Of a stretch of 64,000 nt of DNA, positions 1-13,225 are shown piece by piece. The position numbers and the translations under genes are program-made. This DNA is from Vespula vulgaris (Eukaryota; Arthropoda; Insecta; Hymenoptera; Vespidae), in the NCBI RefSeq assembly GCF_905475345.1, contig NC_066595.1:6588501-6652500 (forward strand), given 5' to 3'. How positions within the stretch are numbered: position 1 is the first letter of the stretch; each line of letters starts with the position of its first letter. The notes under the pieces are model-generated. The model was not told the DNA's origin. It did not search any database and worked only from the letters and a program-made list of their open reading frames with translations.

Positions 1-167
1 ATAGATAGATACGATAGTTCCTTCTTGGTTGATCTCTCATTCTCATTCATTTCTGTCTCGGTGTTATGAGGAGTAGAAGGAAAAGATATCAGTTATAACG
101 GAGAGCGTCAGGTGCTCTCGATTGGCCCGATATCAACGAAGATAGGAAGAGAGGACAGGAATCGATT

Positions 168-233
<66 letters not shown>

Positions 234-1300
234 TAATATATAGATATAAATACATACATACATACATACATATATATACATACACAACGTGTCAGTAAGA
301 AAAGGGAAAAGAAAAGAGAAGCAATCGTATTGAAAGAAATGATCATTCGATGAGGACACTCGGTATCTCGAGGAACACGCGAGAGAACGAGAAAGAGAGA
401 GAAAGAGAGAGCTTTCTCCCGCCGACACTCGACCTCCTGTCAATATCATCATCCCTCTGATACTCGAGAGCAACTACCACTTGTATTTCCTTCACCCTCC
501 AACCCCGCGTTCCTCCGACTCGAAATGAACATTGTCGATGTGATGTACTCTAAATGACGTGCTTCTTTCTCAATTGGCTTCCGCCGACTTAGTTTCGATC
601 CATACCAGAGAAGATCGAATTGATTCCTGAAATAACCAACGAGATCAGTGAGAACCTTGTTCCATCTCTTGTTTCCTTGTTTTTCCCTCCGCTTGAAGCT
701 TCGCGATGGAAGCAGGAGAAACTTTAGCGACCAGCCAGTGCTTCGACCGGTGTCACTATTTCAAGCACGTGTTTGCGTGTTAAAGAGGGGCAAAAGTAGA
801 TCTTGATCGCGCGTGCGTGACGATGATGAAAATGTTTCGATAAAATGACGATCGTGACTGTTAACGAACGATCGATTTGTCGTCGATGACGAATCGAAGA
901 AAATTAGAAAATTTCAAGTTTCTCGATATCTTATTGGAGGAGAGTTCGAGTCGGACAGTTTTGCGTATTTGTTACCGTGAACCATTGAAAAAGGAAAGAG
1001 AAAGAAAAAAAGAAACGTTCTCTCATTTTTTTTTTTGGGGGGGGGGGAAAGAACATTTATGAAGGATAAACGTTTAATGTTCCGGAATGCTTTCGATCAA
1101 TAAACGAGACGAGAGAGACGAGCGTTCTCGATCGATGATCACCGCTCGAGGATTCTCTCGATCGCCATTTTGAATCTATTCGTGATTTCATATACGAGAA
1201 ATATCTCATCGCGTTTTTTCGAGCAAGGTGAAATTAAAGTTCAAGTAAAATAAAAAGTAAAGGACGTCGTAAGGACGTCGTAGATAATCGATCAATCAAG
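1..1300. other. 5' flank of the globin gene, no gene seen
   Basis: No coding region is recognisable. The stretch has a (GA)n tract at about 172-234, a (CATA)n tract at about 251-285, and a T11-G11 homopolymer junction near 1026-1047 that is prone to sequencing error. Just before the globin start an 11-base direct duplication containing GGACGTCGT occurs at about 1260-1282. The globin promoter and 5' UTR should lie here, but I see no convincing TATA box or initiator. Confidence 0.5.
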
Positions 1301-1494
1301 ATGGGTTGCGAACTTAGCAAGTTGACAGCCGCGAAATCGCGAAATCAAAATGCTCGCGAAGGCTCACCGCCACCTCCTCAAACTACGACGGATCCAAGAC
1401 TTCCTCTGACAGCTAGGCAAAAATTTACGGTTATGGCTAGTTGGAGAGCCGTCGGAAGAGCTCTGGAACCTACTGGTGTCTACATGTTCATAAG
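1301..1494 (+). CDS. globin exon 1
   Basis: Encodes residues 1-64 plus two bases of Arg65: the acylation signal, a Pro-rich linker (GSPPPPQ), and helices A and B beginning near LTARQKF. It ends AAG|GTTTGT, phase 2. A long CT-rich tract follows the donor directly. Confidence 0.9.
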
Positions 1495-3440
1495 GTTTGT
1501 TTTCTTTCTCTCTCTTTTTCTTTCTCTCTCTCTCCCTTTCTCTCCCTTTCTCTCTCTTTCTCTCTCTCTCTCTCTCTTTCTCTCTCTACCTCTATCTATA
1601 TATCTATTTATCTATCTCTTTTCCTCTTTTAACGAGAATACCGAGGAACGATCGAACGCTTTCGTGTCTCTTCAAGAGCGCACGTTTCAACTTAAAAATA
1701 GAAAGGATCTATAGTTACATGAACTATAATAGATACACGTCGATCGATCTATGTGATATCGTTGGTAGTACCAAATAAAATGGACAAGTTTGTTGGATCA
1801 AACTCGAGATATTTTCACGAATAACATTGAAATAGCACACAAAATAATCACAACGTATTATTTAAAATATTTTTAAATAATTTACTTCAAGTTAGAATTT
1901 GATAGTTCAATTAACAAACAACTTGTCCCGTTTTTATAAATTATTATTTATTATTCGTTATATTAATTTATATGATTTAACAATCATTCATCAACGTTTA
2001 GCGATTATTAAATTTCATATCATAAAATGGAAAACCATAATAATTCAGCACTTCGAGAGATAAATTAAACAAAATAAATAAAGGTAAAAACGAATTGAGA
2101 TAAACAAATATTAGTTTGGTACACATATTTCTGATAAGAGATAAAGAATTCGAAAGATTTTATTACGCTTTTCGTTTACCGAATTCATTATCGATGACGT
2201 TCGAAAAAATCTCCAACATCAATTTCTAGTATCGAGTTAGCGATTCTTAGTGACGTTAGCAATTTTCTCTATTTCTTTCTCTCTCTCTCTCTCTCTCTCT
2301 CCCTCTCTCTGTGGCTATCTATCTATCTCACCACCTATCTATCTGTCTATCCGTCTATCTTTCTTTCTCTTTCCTTCGAGAGCACATACATTTTCCACGG
2401 TAGAACAAGCCGTGTTTCTTCGCGTCACGCGCCATTACGTGATTAGCTGAGCGTTTAGGCTCTTCAAGGCCGCCATCAACGTCAAACACAACCCTGAAAG
2501 TAGGGTGGATTATTCACCGAACCACCCTGTTCCTCTGCTTTCGAACGACGCCGATGATGTGCTTTATCTCTGTCTTTCTCTCTTTCTCTCTCTGTCTTTT
2601 TCTGCCTCTCTCTCTCTCTCTCTCTTTCTCTCCCTCGTTCTCCTCCTTTTTTCTTAAAAAAAAAAAAAAAGACAATAAAAAAGAAGAAAAGACCAAAAGA
2701 TGTTTTATCGTCTGTCGGCAAAAAAAAAGCATCGAACGTAACGCAAGTCATACGTCGAAAATTTATTCGTTCGTCCATGAATGAAATTATTCAAGCTAAC
2801 GTCATTGATAAATTTAATGACCAAACATAATATCGGTTGCATGTGAAAAGTGTTATTCATATTTAACGTAGAAATATTAAAAACCGAAAATGAAGATAAA
2901 AGAAAGTATAATGTATAAATGAAAAAGAAAAAAACAAGAAGAAAACTAACTCATTCTATCATCGATAAGTGATACGTCCGATGATAGACACAGACTTGTT
3001 TGAATTTCATTCTTATTAATGTTAACAAATTTTTCCTCTTGTGGATGCGTGTATGAAATAATACGCGCGCATATGTATATGCATGTATGTAGAACAAACG
3101 AAACCATGAAAATTACTTACCGAAAATGAACCTCGTCGTCTTCTTAAAACATGCTTTTCCCAATCGCAATATATCCTTTCGACTTAATCCAACGTGTCTG
3201 TGTCAGTTCGCGTGCTCGTTTCACATTCATAATTGAATTGGTTATTCGTGCAAAGTCGAATAAAGCTTTATGTGTGTAAGTAATACGTCCGTTCGTATTT
3301 GTATATGTGTATCTACATGCATATCTACAAACACGAATATATGTTCGAGTATATAGGTACATATAAACGTCTGATATCGTTCCACAAAATTAAACAAAAC
3401 GTGCCGATGTATTTTGTGATTCAAATTTCCCGCCATATTG

Positions 3441-3505
<65 letters not shown>

Positions 3506-4128
3506 TTCTTTCTTTCTTTCTCACTCTTATCCCTCCTCATTTCTACCCTGTAAATATGAGAACAGATATAACGTTCGTATAGGGAATTAATCTCTTGCGA
3601 GTGATTAAAAATTTGTAGGAAAGTTTGAACAATTTTCAATACTTTCATCATATTTAACGTTACTTATTCTCCTACATTTTTTTCTTTTCCTTTTGTTTTT
3701 TCTTTCGCACTGCACTTTAAATACTTCATGCATAAAAGATGTACCTACGTATGTAGTACGTATGTATTATCGCGATCGATTAAAAAAAAAGGAGCACATT
3801 TATGTTCAACTTCAAACAAAAAATTTTCAAGAATATATACTTCTTAAACGCATATTCTCTCTCTCTCTTTCTCTTTCTCTCTTTCTCTCTCTACATGTGT
3901 GTGTATGTGTGTGTGTGTGTGTGTATTCTTTTTTACTTTTCGTTTTCCTTTTTTTAGATTATACCAAACGATGATAATAATGATGATGATAGATAAATAG
4001 ATATCTCATTCTTTCTTTTTATTTCAAGAATAATTAACAAAATAAAAAAGGAAAGAAGAGAAAATATCGACGTCTCTTTGTTAAAATAGTTACTAAGAAT
4101 AAAATAAATTTTTCCGAGCGTGTCTTTA

Positions 4129-4159
<31 letters not shown>

Positions 4160-4855
4160 GTCCCTCTCTCTCTCACTTTCCCTCTCCTCTCTCACTCTCT
4201 CTCTCTCTCTCTCTCTCCCTCGAAAGTGCGTAACGATTTTCGATAGCGCAGGAGTAATAGCGAGGTAGGAATGAGGCCGGGTTCACTGCACAAACGTCGT
4301 CGGTACTTCACGAGCGAAGTTGACGTTTGTCGCAAATAAAGATCGAATCGTTTCATCAAGGAACTATGTTTTGATTCGCAAACATTTCCTCCCTCTTTCT
4401 CTCTTTCTCTCCCTCTCTTTCTCTCGCTCTTTCTCTTCCTCTATCTCTATCTCTATCTCTATCTCTATCTCTATCTATCTTTCTCTATTTCTCTCTTTCC
4501 TTCATCTATCCCAGTCGAATGGCCAACGTCCAAAGGAAAGATATAGCAACGTCTATAAACGGTAACACGATAAACCGATAAAACGGCAAGAGTCAAGGAT
4601 TTCTAGTTGCCTTTTCTAATCTCTCAATATCATTTGTCTACTTTTATATATATATATATTTCTTTTTTTTATCGACGAAGGAAGATTGACGAGTATGATA
4701 AAATAAAAAACCATCCCCTAACTTTACGTTCTTCTTTCCTTTACTACTTCCTTTTTCTTTTTCTTCCTTTTATTTTATTTTTTTCTTTTATTCTATTTTT
4801 ATCATTGCACAAGACAGACATTCAAACTCGTTTGTGTTTTCTCGTTTTCTCTCTT

Positions 4856-4895
<40 letters not shown>

Positions 4896-5868
4896 CTGTC
4901 ACGTGCACTTCTTTTTTGTGTCTCTCTCTTTCTCTCTTTCTCTCTTTTTCTCTCTTTTTCTCTCTCACGCGCGCTTGCTCCCTCGCTCGTTCGCACTGGA
5001 CGAACAATAGATTTTCTGGTATTGGCGCACTTTGGATATCCGCGTAACCGGAGCACCGAGCTACGAATGACTTCACAAGAGCGTACTCCGAACGATTCTC
5101 TGCTTTTTCACGTTTTCATAGAAAAAAATAAAAAGAAAAACGTCCGTTTCGACGGACGTTTCGACCAAGTAGTAGATGGAAAAGAGAGAGACAGAGAGAG
5201 CGCGCGAGGAAGGGAAGAAATAGGGATGATAGTTTTCGCTTCAAAAAAGTTCTAACTGATAACTGATATACTTGAAATCGAGGCGTCTCCATTCCACTGG
5301 GAAATTCTATTGATGACGGTTTGATTTTCTTTTTTTTTTTTTTCCTTTTTACTTTTCCTATTCCCTTTTCCTTTTTTTCTTTTTTTTTTTTAACGAAGAC
5401 AATTAACCAACTCGAGCATTCCTGACGAACACGTTTCATTCCATTTTTTGAAAGTTAATCCTGTACAATACCATGTAACGCTTTAAAGTCACAAGCTCAC
5501 GTACAGTGTGTATGCGTTAGTATTTACTTTTCATGTTTTAATTCCTTACTAAATTAAAGTTAACTAAAAAGGTTCTTTAACAACAGATCTAATTTTGTTG
5601 GTTTATATACGGATAAGTAGTAAGTTGAATAAGTATGCATATGTTTTAATGTACTAATACATACATACATATATACAAATTTCCTATACAAATTTCGTAT
5701 TATATAATTTTTATTTAAACGCGAATGAATTTGAAAATTGGATTATAAAAGGTTAAATTTGAAATTAAATCGAGATATCATTAGACTGCCTTAATTTTTC
5801 TCTCATCTCGTAAAATGTAATTTTCTTCTTTCCATCTCCCTCACTCTCCTTCTCCCTTTTTTTCTCTT

Positions 5869-5907
<39 letters not shown>

Positions 5908-8900
5908 CACCTTTCGGTCGTTTACTAGTAAAACTACGGTGATAAGGACAACGAGTTCGGTCCAAGCTCAGACTGAAATTACGCTAATCGCAGGAAGATC
6001 TTGCCGGGCTCGTTTAGATCGTTCCAGTTTTACAAGATCTATACATTGATCTTGGGATTTGCGGAGGCTGCGCGTTAGAAAAGGGCTTGGAAAGTTTGAA
6101 TGGAATTAGAGAGAAATATATATATAGAGAGGGAGAGAGAGAGAGAAAGATAGATAGATGAAACTCGAACACGAGTCCTGACATTTCCAGTTTCTCTACT
6201 AGCAAAAGATAATTGAAACTGGGAAGCTCTCGTTTCCGCAAACTCCGTAGTAACATTGAAGCTTACGAGCAATTAGTACCATAATTTCGTATATTTCCAC
6301 TGACTCGTCGTTCTCCTTCTCTTGATATTAAATCGACGGCTACCGGTCCCTTTAGCCGTCGCAAGTCACTGAATATATTAGACTTTAGGGTCATCGCCAA
6401 GTTTTTCTGTTCCATTCTTTTTTTTTTATTTTTTTATTTTTTTATTTTGTTCTCTTTATTCTGTTTTTCTCTCTCCTCTCTCTTTTCTTTTTTTATTCTT
6501 TTCTTCTTTTTTTTTTTTTTACTTTCCTTTTATTTTTAACGCGATCGCATAATATAGACGTGTAATATTAACGGGACATTTAAAAATATCCTCGTAGATT
6601 GTAATTCGACGGCGACGTGCGTTACGAAAAGTGGCACGTTTCGTTTCTCTTACGAAATATTTGTCCAGTCGCAATTCAATTTATCACGGAAAGAAGCACG
6701 ATATTTCAATATTGTTATCGAGAAGTAACGTGTTCGACATTAAATCACGATGATAACAAGTACGATTCATAATTTTCTCTTAGGAACAATAATAGTATAT
6801 TTTGAAAATTATTGCGATAAGTAAGTAGCACGTTTCATTTGTCTATATTATTACGTTCGGTTTTCATTATGTTCAGTTATGAAGGTTAAAACAAATTCAA
6901 AAGTGAGACGTGCTACTATTCTCGAATAAAATCAAAACGTGCTTCTTTTCCTGACGTATTACTGAAACGTGCTAATTATCGTACCCAAAAAGCACAACAT
7001 TCTATTCTTCGTCGCCATAAATGAAAACATGCTACTTTCTGAAAGCGTCATAAATGAAAACTTACTGCTTTTCGTGGTCACAAATTCCACGGTGTTAATC
7101 ATCGTAAGACACATAAATATTATTAAACATATGCTACGTTGAATTATTTTATCTTCATATTTGTCATACAACGAAATGAATTCTCTTCTTTATATTATTT
7201 TGCATATTTTGAGATAATTCATTCAGAAACAGAAATAACACGTTTATTAGCTAGATTCCAATCGGAAGAAGTTCTTCAAGCCGTAGCACTCACCGATCGT
7301 ATCGTCATTGCTTTCATGGTACACGTTGATATAATTAATGCAGACCATTATGGAATAAATTGCAGACTGCAGGCTAATATGTCAAGTTCGTATCGATATT
7401 TTTTCGACTTATTATAAATCTTTAAAATTTTCTCTTAGAACGAAATTTTTTTTCTCTAATATTCATATTATTTCTAAACGTTATAGAAAAATTGATACGA
7501 ATTTGTAATTCTAAAAATTTCAAAAATATCTAGTCCCATTGTCAAATGTCATACGTGCATAGACATGGCAATTTGATAGGTAGCTTTAATGTAACTTAAT
7601 TAAATTCGATCGAGCTACATACCTATAGGTATGTCGCATAAGCGACAAGCTTGTGAGTGTATATGCATTTGCTCCAGCAACAGCTTCGGAAATCAATAAA
7701 CGATGTATGCAGATATGTGCGATGCATCGACGTTATCGTTAATAACTATGGTGGTTTCTTTTCTGTTCGTTTTTTCTTACCTTTTTGTGTTAATAAAAGA
7801 AAGTATAAAAAGAAGAATATTTTCCAATTTTTCTTTCCTTTCTTTTCGTTAAGATTACTAAATATCGCGATTATAATAATTCGTTAATAAGAACAATTGA
7901 CCAGCCCCTGTACGTAGACTACATGAATATATTACCTATTAACGGGTTGCTTGAAAAATTTTTTACTTCGTAGGTAACAATCGAAACTGTAATTATCGAC
8001 CAAATACAAATTGCTATTATCTTCAAATACAATATATAAATTCTCGATTAAATTATTTTCACTAAGTAAATTCTATTTCAGAAATAATTAATTTCAGAAA
8101 TAATCGTCTTTTCAATATTTCGCTACATCGAGTCTAATAAAAAAAAACGATGTATTATATAACAAATAATATTAATCGTTAATCGTTTCTATCGTCGTTT
8201 TGTTGAGATTTTACGTTGTAGCACTACAAATCGTCACCTATTGATTGTTAATTTGTACATGTCTCGTTACATCGGGGAAAGAGGAAAGTACTTACGTGAG
8301 TAGGAGAGAAGGACATGTATCTAATCGACCTAATCAATCAATCACATTCCTTGAGGTTAGCTTGGACGGCGATCGAATCTGTCGATAATACAGAATTAAT
8401 TTCCTTCTTATCTTCGATTAAGTGAAATTCTATGTATCCATTCTGGTATACCCAAATATTTTAATATTCAAAATAAATTACAAGCAACCGTCGTATAAAA
8501 CGGTACTTAAACAACGCGGTTTCAATAAAATATTATATTTTTTAAAATGCCAACATCGCTAAAATCACCATACTCCATTCAGTGAAATTCTATTTTTCTT
8601 TTATATGTGCAATATGTTTCTTATATTTATAATTTTATATGTATATATATGTGTGTTTTATATATTAACTTATATAAATTACTTGAATTAGATAAAAATA
8701 TATTCCTGTTTGTCACGTCAGTTTATATAATTTAAAAAGAAAACCTAAAATAATTTTTAAGAAGAATATGGAACTAAGCCCCTTTCTATTAAATTTTCTA
8801 TTAAATATTGTTTTTTCTATTAAATTTGAGTCTCTCATAAAACGATTTATGTAACGCGGTATTTCAATGGAATGAAATACCCGTGTTATACAAGGGTAGC

Positions 8901-9932
8901 CTGTATTTTCATTTAAACGAGCATATAATACACGTACCACACACACGTACATATATGTATAGATAACCTACAATATACACACACGCGCACACACACATAA
9001 AGGAAAAATTTAATAATAAAATAATAAATTGTCAAAACGAAGGAATTATTCGACAAAAATATATGCATGTATATATTTATATACGTACCACATTGTTTAT
9101 TTGTACTTTTAGGTTATTCGAAGAGAACGCAGAACTCTTGAATCTTTTCACCAAGTTTCGGGATTTGAAAACGAAGGAACAACAGTCGTCGAGCATGGAA
9201 TTGGCCGAACATGCTAGAACGGTCATGATGACTCTCGACGAAGGAATTAAGAGTTTAGACGACATGGATACCTTCCTGGCGTACTTGCATCAGGCTGGTG
9301 CATCGCACACTAAAATACCGGGCTTCGATCGACAGTATTTTTGGGTATGCCTCAAATATGTTCGTACGTGATGGTTTCTTATTTTTTTATTTTTTTTTGT
9401 TTATTTAATCTCGTACTTATCTCACACTCATCATATCTTTTGTATAAAAAGAAAGAATCTTACGATACGTTCCAAAATAGTTTTTATATATGCATCAATA
9501 TTATTTCTTAACTTACAGTAATCTACTTTACCTACAATCGTTAATAGTAAATTAATCTATATAACCTCTCATGATAAATTATCTCTCCACAATAATTTTT
9601 TACATTATTATACTTATATTTTTATATTACATTATATCATATTATATCACAGATACATTCTTTTCCATGTTATAAATTAATTTTACTTACTATCTTTCTT
9701 TCTATTTCTTTATTATTCCTTTCCGAGATCTTAAGAGATATAAGGGAAAAAAAGAAAACGAAAGATCTGCTTTCAGAAAATCGAGAAGCCTTTCCTAGAC
9801 GCAGTGGAGCGAACGTTGGAAGATCGTTATTCGGAAAACGTTGAGAGCATCTACAAGCTGACGATCAAGTTCATCATCGAGACACTTATCGATGGCTTTG
9901 ACAAAGCACAAAGCGAGAAGGCCAAGTCCTAG
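1301..9932 (+). CDS. Globin with N-terminal acylation motif (globin X / neuroglobin-like), 3 exons
   Basis: Haem-binding globin of 193 residues, joined from 1301-1494, 9113-9344 and 9777-9932. The globin fold is supported by CD1 Phe77 (in LFTKF), distal His98 (E7, in LAEHA) and proximal His130 (F8, in GASH). The CD1-E7 spacing of 21 matches myoglobin and the E7-F8 spacing of 32 matches neuroglobin. The protein starts MGCELSKL; MGC is the dual myristoylation/palmitoylation signal known from globin X, so a membrane-attached globin is inferred rather than an oxygen carrier. Intron 1 is phase 2 inside the codon of Arg65 and intron 2 is phase 0 after Trp142, matching the ancestral B12.2 and G7.0 positions. 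The first ATG (AAG ATGG context) gives the MGC motif, which settles the start. Ligand and function cannot be told from sequence. The next gene, gsb, is 10.5 kb downstream and nothing suggests a functional link. Confidence 0.9.
3441..3525. repeat. (CT)n microsatellite
   Basis: A nearly pure CT run of about 60 bases grading into TTTC repeats. It is one of more than ten CT/GA tracts in globin intron 1. Confidence 0.9.
4389..4500. repeat. (CT)n and (TATCTC)n compound microsatellite
   Basis: CT-rich tract with about six TATCTC hexamer copies at 4440-4476. Confidence 0.85.
6908..7089. repeat. degenerate ~30-bp tandem repeat in globin intron 1
   Basis: Five to six diverged units of 27-33 bp, each beginning with a form of ACGTGCTACT (starts near 6908, 6937, 6967, 6994, 7027 and 7060). 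Units 4 and 5 share the tail CATAAATGAAA. Related inverted copies (AGCACGTTTC) occur upstream at about 6631 and 6829. Confidence 0.6.
9113..9344 (+). CDS. globin exon 2
   Basis: Encodes the end of helix B through F and into G, with CD1 Phe, E7 His and F8 His. The acceptor is TTTTAG|GTTATTC and the donor TTTTGG|GTATGC. The first base completes the Arg65 codon. Confidence 0.92.
9345..9776 (+). other. globin intron 2 (432 bp)
   Basis: AT-rich phase 0 intron at globin position G7.0. Nothing else was recognised in it. Confidence 0.85.
9777..9932 (+). CDS. globin exon 3
   Basis: Encodes helices G and H (KIEKPFLDAV to KAQSEKAKS) and the TAG stop. The acceptor is TGCTTTCAG|AAAATC, phase 0. Confidence 0.92.
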   Translation, partial: KIEKPFLDAVERTLEDRYSENVESIYKLTIKFIIETLIDGFDKAQSEKAKS

Positions 9933-10065
9933 TCGTACTCGTCTGATGAGAATCAACACCCTTAACGCGCCCTCTCTTTTTCTCTCGCGCATATGACGTA
10001 CTACATACGTTTCAAATAGACACAAACAAACACATACAGAGAGGGGGAAAGAAAGAAAGAAAGAG

Positions 10066-10098
<33 letters not shown>

Positions 10099-10718
10099 TC
10101 ACACAAAGCATTACACACGTACACTACATATGTATACAAACACATCGAGAAAAGGTTCGCGGAACAGGAGTTACTCGTATTACGTATTTCGCGATCGATC
10201 GTCGAATTACGACGAAGTCCCGAATATACCATCTGTATTGTTGTGTTGTATATTCTTTCTTCTTTTTTCGTTCTTATTATTTTCAAAAGAAGAGAAAAAG
10301 ATTGGAACAAAACGGGACGACAAAGAAGAAAAACGGGAGAATCGACAACGTGCCTGCGACTTTCGCGGCCATCTTGCTTTCTTTCCATGACAAACGACAC
10401 AACGTCATCGGTCGGAGCTCGTATCGTCGACCTCTGTCGACTTTCTTTTTTTTTTTCCTTTTTCGTAGAAATTCTGGATAAACGACGAAAGAGATCGTTT
10501 AGAGATTAAAAACAAAGAAAATATTGCAAAAAGAAAAAATGAAAAATAAAAAGACAAAGAGAAAAAAAAGAAGAGGAAAGAAAATGATGACCGACACTTC
10601 GACGTAGACGAGAAATAATATCGGCAAAGGTCGCGTCGTCGGTCGATAAAGAGGATTTGCAGGAGCGTCTGTCCTTTTTTAATTACGCTCGCTCGTGATG
10701 CATGCACGAATGAGTGCA

Positions 10719-10957
10719 TGCATGCATGTATGTATGTATGTATGTATGATGTATGTATGTATGTATGTATGATGTATGTATGTATGTATGTATGATGTAT
10801 GTATGTATGATGTATGTATGTATGTATGTATGTATGTATGTATGTATGTATGTATGTATGATGTATGTATGATGTATGTATGATGTATGTATGTATTATG
10901 TATGATGTGTGTGTGTGTGTGTGTGTGTGTATGGATGGATGGATGGATGTATGTACT
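10719..10957. repeat. (TATG)n compound microsatellite
   Basis: About 240 bp of TATG repeats interrupted by ATGATG, then (GT)n and (GGAT)n. It lies downstream of the globin stop, perhaps in the 3' UTR or flank. Confidence 0.9.
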
Positions 10958-11930
10958 ACGCATGCTTTTAGATGTATGATCTACGTATGATGTATGCATG
11001 TACGTGTGATGTATGATGTGTGTATGATATACGTATGTGTGTAATGTATGGTTATATGAAATATGATGTACCTCGTATATGTGAATATACGTGTAATACG
11101 TACACGCTATTCACTTTTATACACCGTTCGTCTCGAGAAGATTCGTCGTCCGTGCTCTCTCCGAGAAAATAAAAGAAAAGGAAAGGAAAAAAAGGAAAAG
11201 AAAATTAAAAAAAATTAACAGAAGTAAAAAGGCAAGAAAAGAGCGCGAGAGGACGTTCCGAATACTTCATGAGTACCTAAACCTTATCGACGCAACCGAG
11301 GCTGAACGATTTTACTATGTATTATGATAAACATATACATATATTTAAATACGACGCAACGTCATTGACCGACGACAAATATCGCATCCAAGTATGTATA
11401 TACGTACGACACGTACGTTTTTACACGTATTAAATAAGTCAAAAGTGACTCAAGAAGAAGAAGAAGAAGGAGAAGATAAAGATAAAGATAAAGAAGAAAA
11501 ATAAAGAAAGGGTGGATAATTTAGGTTACGCTCTTTCTCGTAATGTCAATTCCCTGATAGGTCCTTGAATAGGACCTTACTTTCTCTCTCTCGATATATA
11601 TATATATTATTATATATATATAGATTATATATAATATATATATAATTTATATTATATATAGTATATATAATATTTATATTATATATATAGTATATATAAT
11701 CTACTGCACTGTATATATATATATATAGATTATATATATATAGTGTGTATATATATATTCTCTTTTCACTTTATTTATCTCTGTCGATATTTTCGTCCGT
11801 ACCGATCGCAGCGCCCTACTACGGATGAAACAAGAACGACAATGTTATCGATCGTCGTTTTCAATGAAAACGATCACGGTAACATCTTTTTTATAAAAAA
11901 AAATATAATGCAAAAAAAAGAAAAAAAAAT

Positions 11931-11934
11931 AATA

Positions 11935-11987
<53 letters not shown>

Positions 11988-12026
11988 TAGTAATAATAAT
12001 AATAAAATAATAGTAATAATAAAATA

Positions 12027-12109
<83 letters not shown>
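11931..12109. repeat. (AAT)n microsatellite
   Basis: About 180 bp of AAT trinucleotides with occasional interruptions. Long poly-Leu or poly-Tyr antisense frames across it are artefacts of the repeat. Confidence 0.92.
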
Positions 12110-12110
<1 letters not shown>

Positions 12111-12396
12111 GTTCGAATTTCGTGTGTTCCGTCGTCGTTGTTCGTTTTCGATTAGGGCGATGATCGGCATCGGAAAACATCAGGAGTACCACACGCTCTT
12201 ACCACATACATATACATATATTTTACCTGAGAATGCGTGTTAATATGAAGAGGAGTGTTAAGAAAAGATATATTCGTACGTGTTCCATTATCCACGACTT
12301 TACGGCATACGTGCGCGAAAGATAAAGCACGTATTTACGAGAGAAAGAGAAATGTTAAAAAGGAAAGAGAAGGAGAAAGAAAAAGAGAAAGAGAAA

Positions 12397-12454
<58 letters not shown>

Positions 12455-12775
12455 CTTTATGTGTAACGGGCGTTAAAGTGTGTGCCTAGGTTACGTTTAC
12501 TCGCATCTCGTCGATCGTGGGAGGTTAGGTTTGGTTAGAATGCAAGTGTTTACGAAAATTTGATCTTTAGACACGCCGTTTTATTTTTTCCTCCACCGAC
12601 TCGTATCGTACAATACAATTTGTTTTTTTCTTTCTTCGAACGTCGATCGATCGATTATTCTTATCGAAAATGAACGTTTCAATCGAACGACGTTAAAAAA
12701 TGGCGAGAGGATCAAAGGAGTCGAGAAACTGCGAGACAGTGACGTAAAGGAATAAGTATAGTTTTGTAGTGTGAA

Positions 12776-12807
12776 AGAAGAAAAGAAAGAAAGAAAGAAA
12801 GAGAGAG

Positions 12808-12838
<31 letters not shown>

Positions 12839-12882
12839 ACGAAAGAACGAAAGAACGAAAGAACGAAAGAACGAACGAACGA
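12776..12882. repeat. (GAAA)n to (GAAC)n microsatellite
   Basis: GAAA tetranucleotides grade into GAACGAAA and then GAAC, showing stepwise replacement along one array. Confidence 0.85.
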
Positions 12883-13027
12883 ATGGAAAAGGAACAAATG
12901 CACAAAAGCCGTACCTTCCTTTTTTCCCTCCTACGTGGGAGACCTATGTAACCGAATGTCTTCATTAAAGCGCAAGAGACGTATATACAAGGATTACAAA
13001 GAAAAGAAGAAAGATAAATAAAGAAAT

Positions 13028-13225
13028 ATATATATATAAATATATATATATTGTAAAAGTATACATATATATATATATATCGACTGCTTGATTACCTCGC
13101 AGTCACACGAATGTTGCATTGTCTCTGCTGTTCGTTTTACTCATATAACATACACATACATATATATATATATACATCCATATATACATACACACATACA
13201 TACATACACACACATACATACAGTT
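13028..13225. repeat. (TA)n and (CATA)n microsatellites
   Basis: TA-rich runs at about 13028-13080 and a CATA/CACA array at about 13141-13225. Confidence 0.8.

Larger units (their letters stand above)
1495..9112 (+). other. globin intron 1 (7.6 kb)
   Basis: No exon is needed here, because the reading MFIR|LFEEN is continuous with globin helix B. The intron holds many CT or GA microsatellites in its first 5 kb (about 1500-1630, 2275-2345, 2570-2640, 3441-3525, 3857-3925, 4132-4218, 4389-4500, 4859-4972, 5870-5905, 6118-6155) and a degenerate 30-bp minisatellite at 6908-7089. The rest, from about 7100 to 9112, is AT-rich with nothing recognised. Confidence 0.8.

Noticed and set aside
9795..10400. 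Minus-strand open frame of about 200 codons
   Set aside because: It is antisense to globin exon 3 and then crosses a (GA)n microsatellite, which keeps frames open; Ser/Leu-rich low complexity with no domain.
10679..12192. Long antisense frames rich in His/Thr/Ile/Tyr or Leu
   Set aside because: Pure translation of (TATG)n and (AAT)n arrays.
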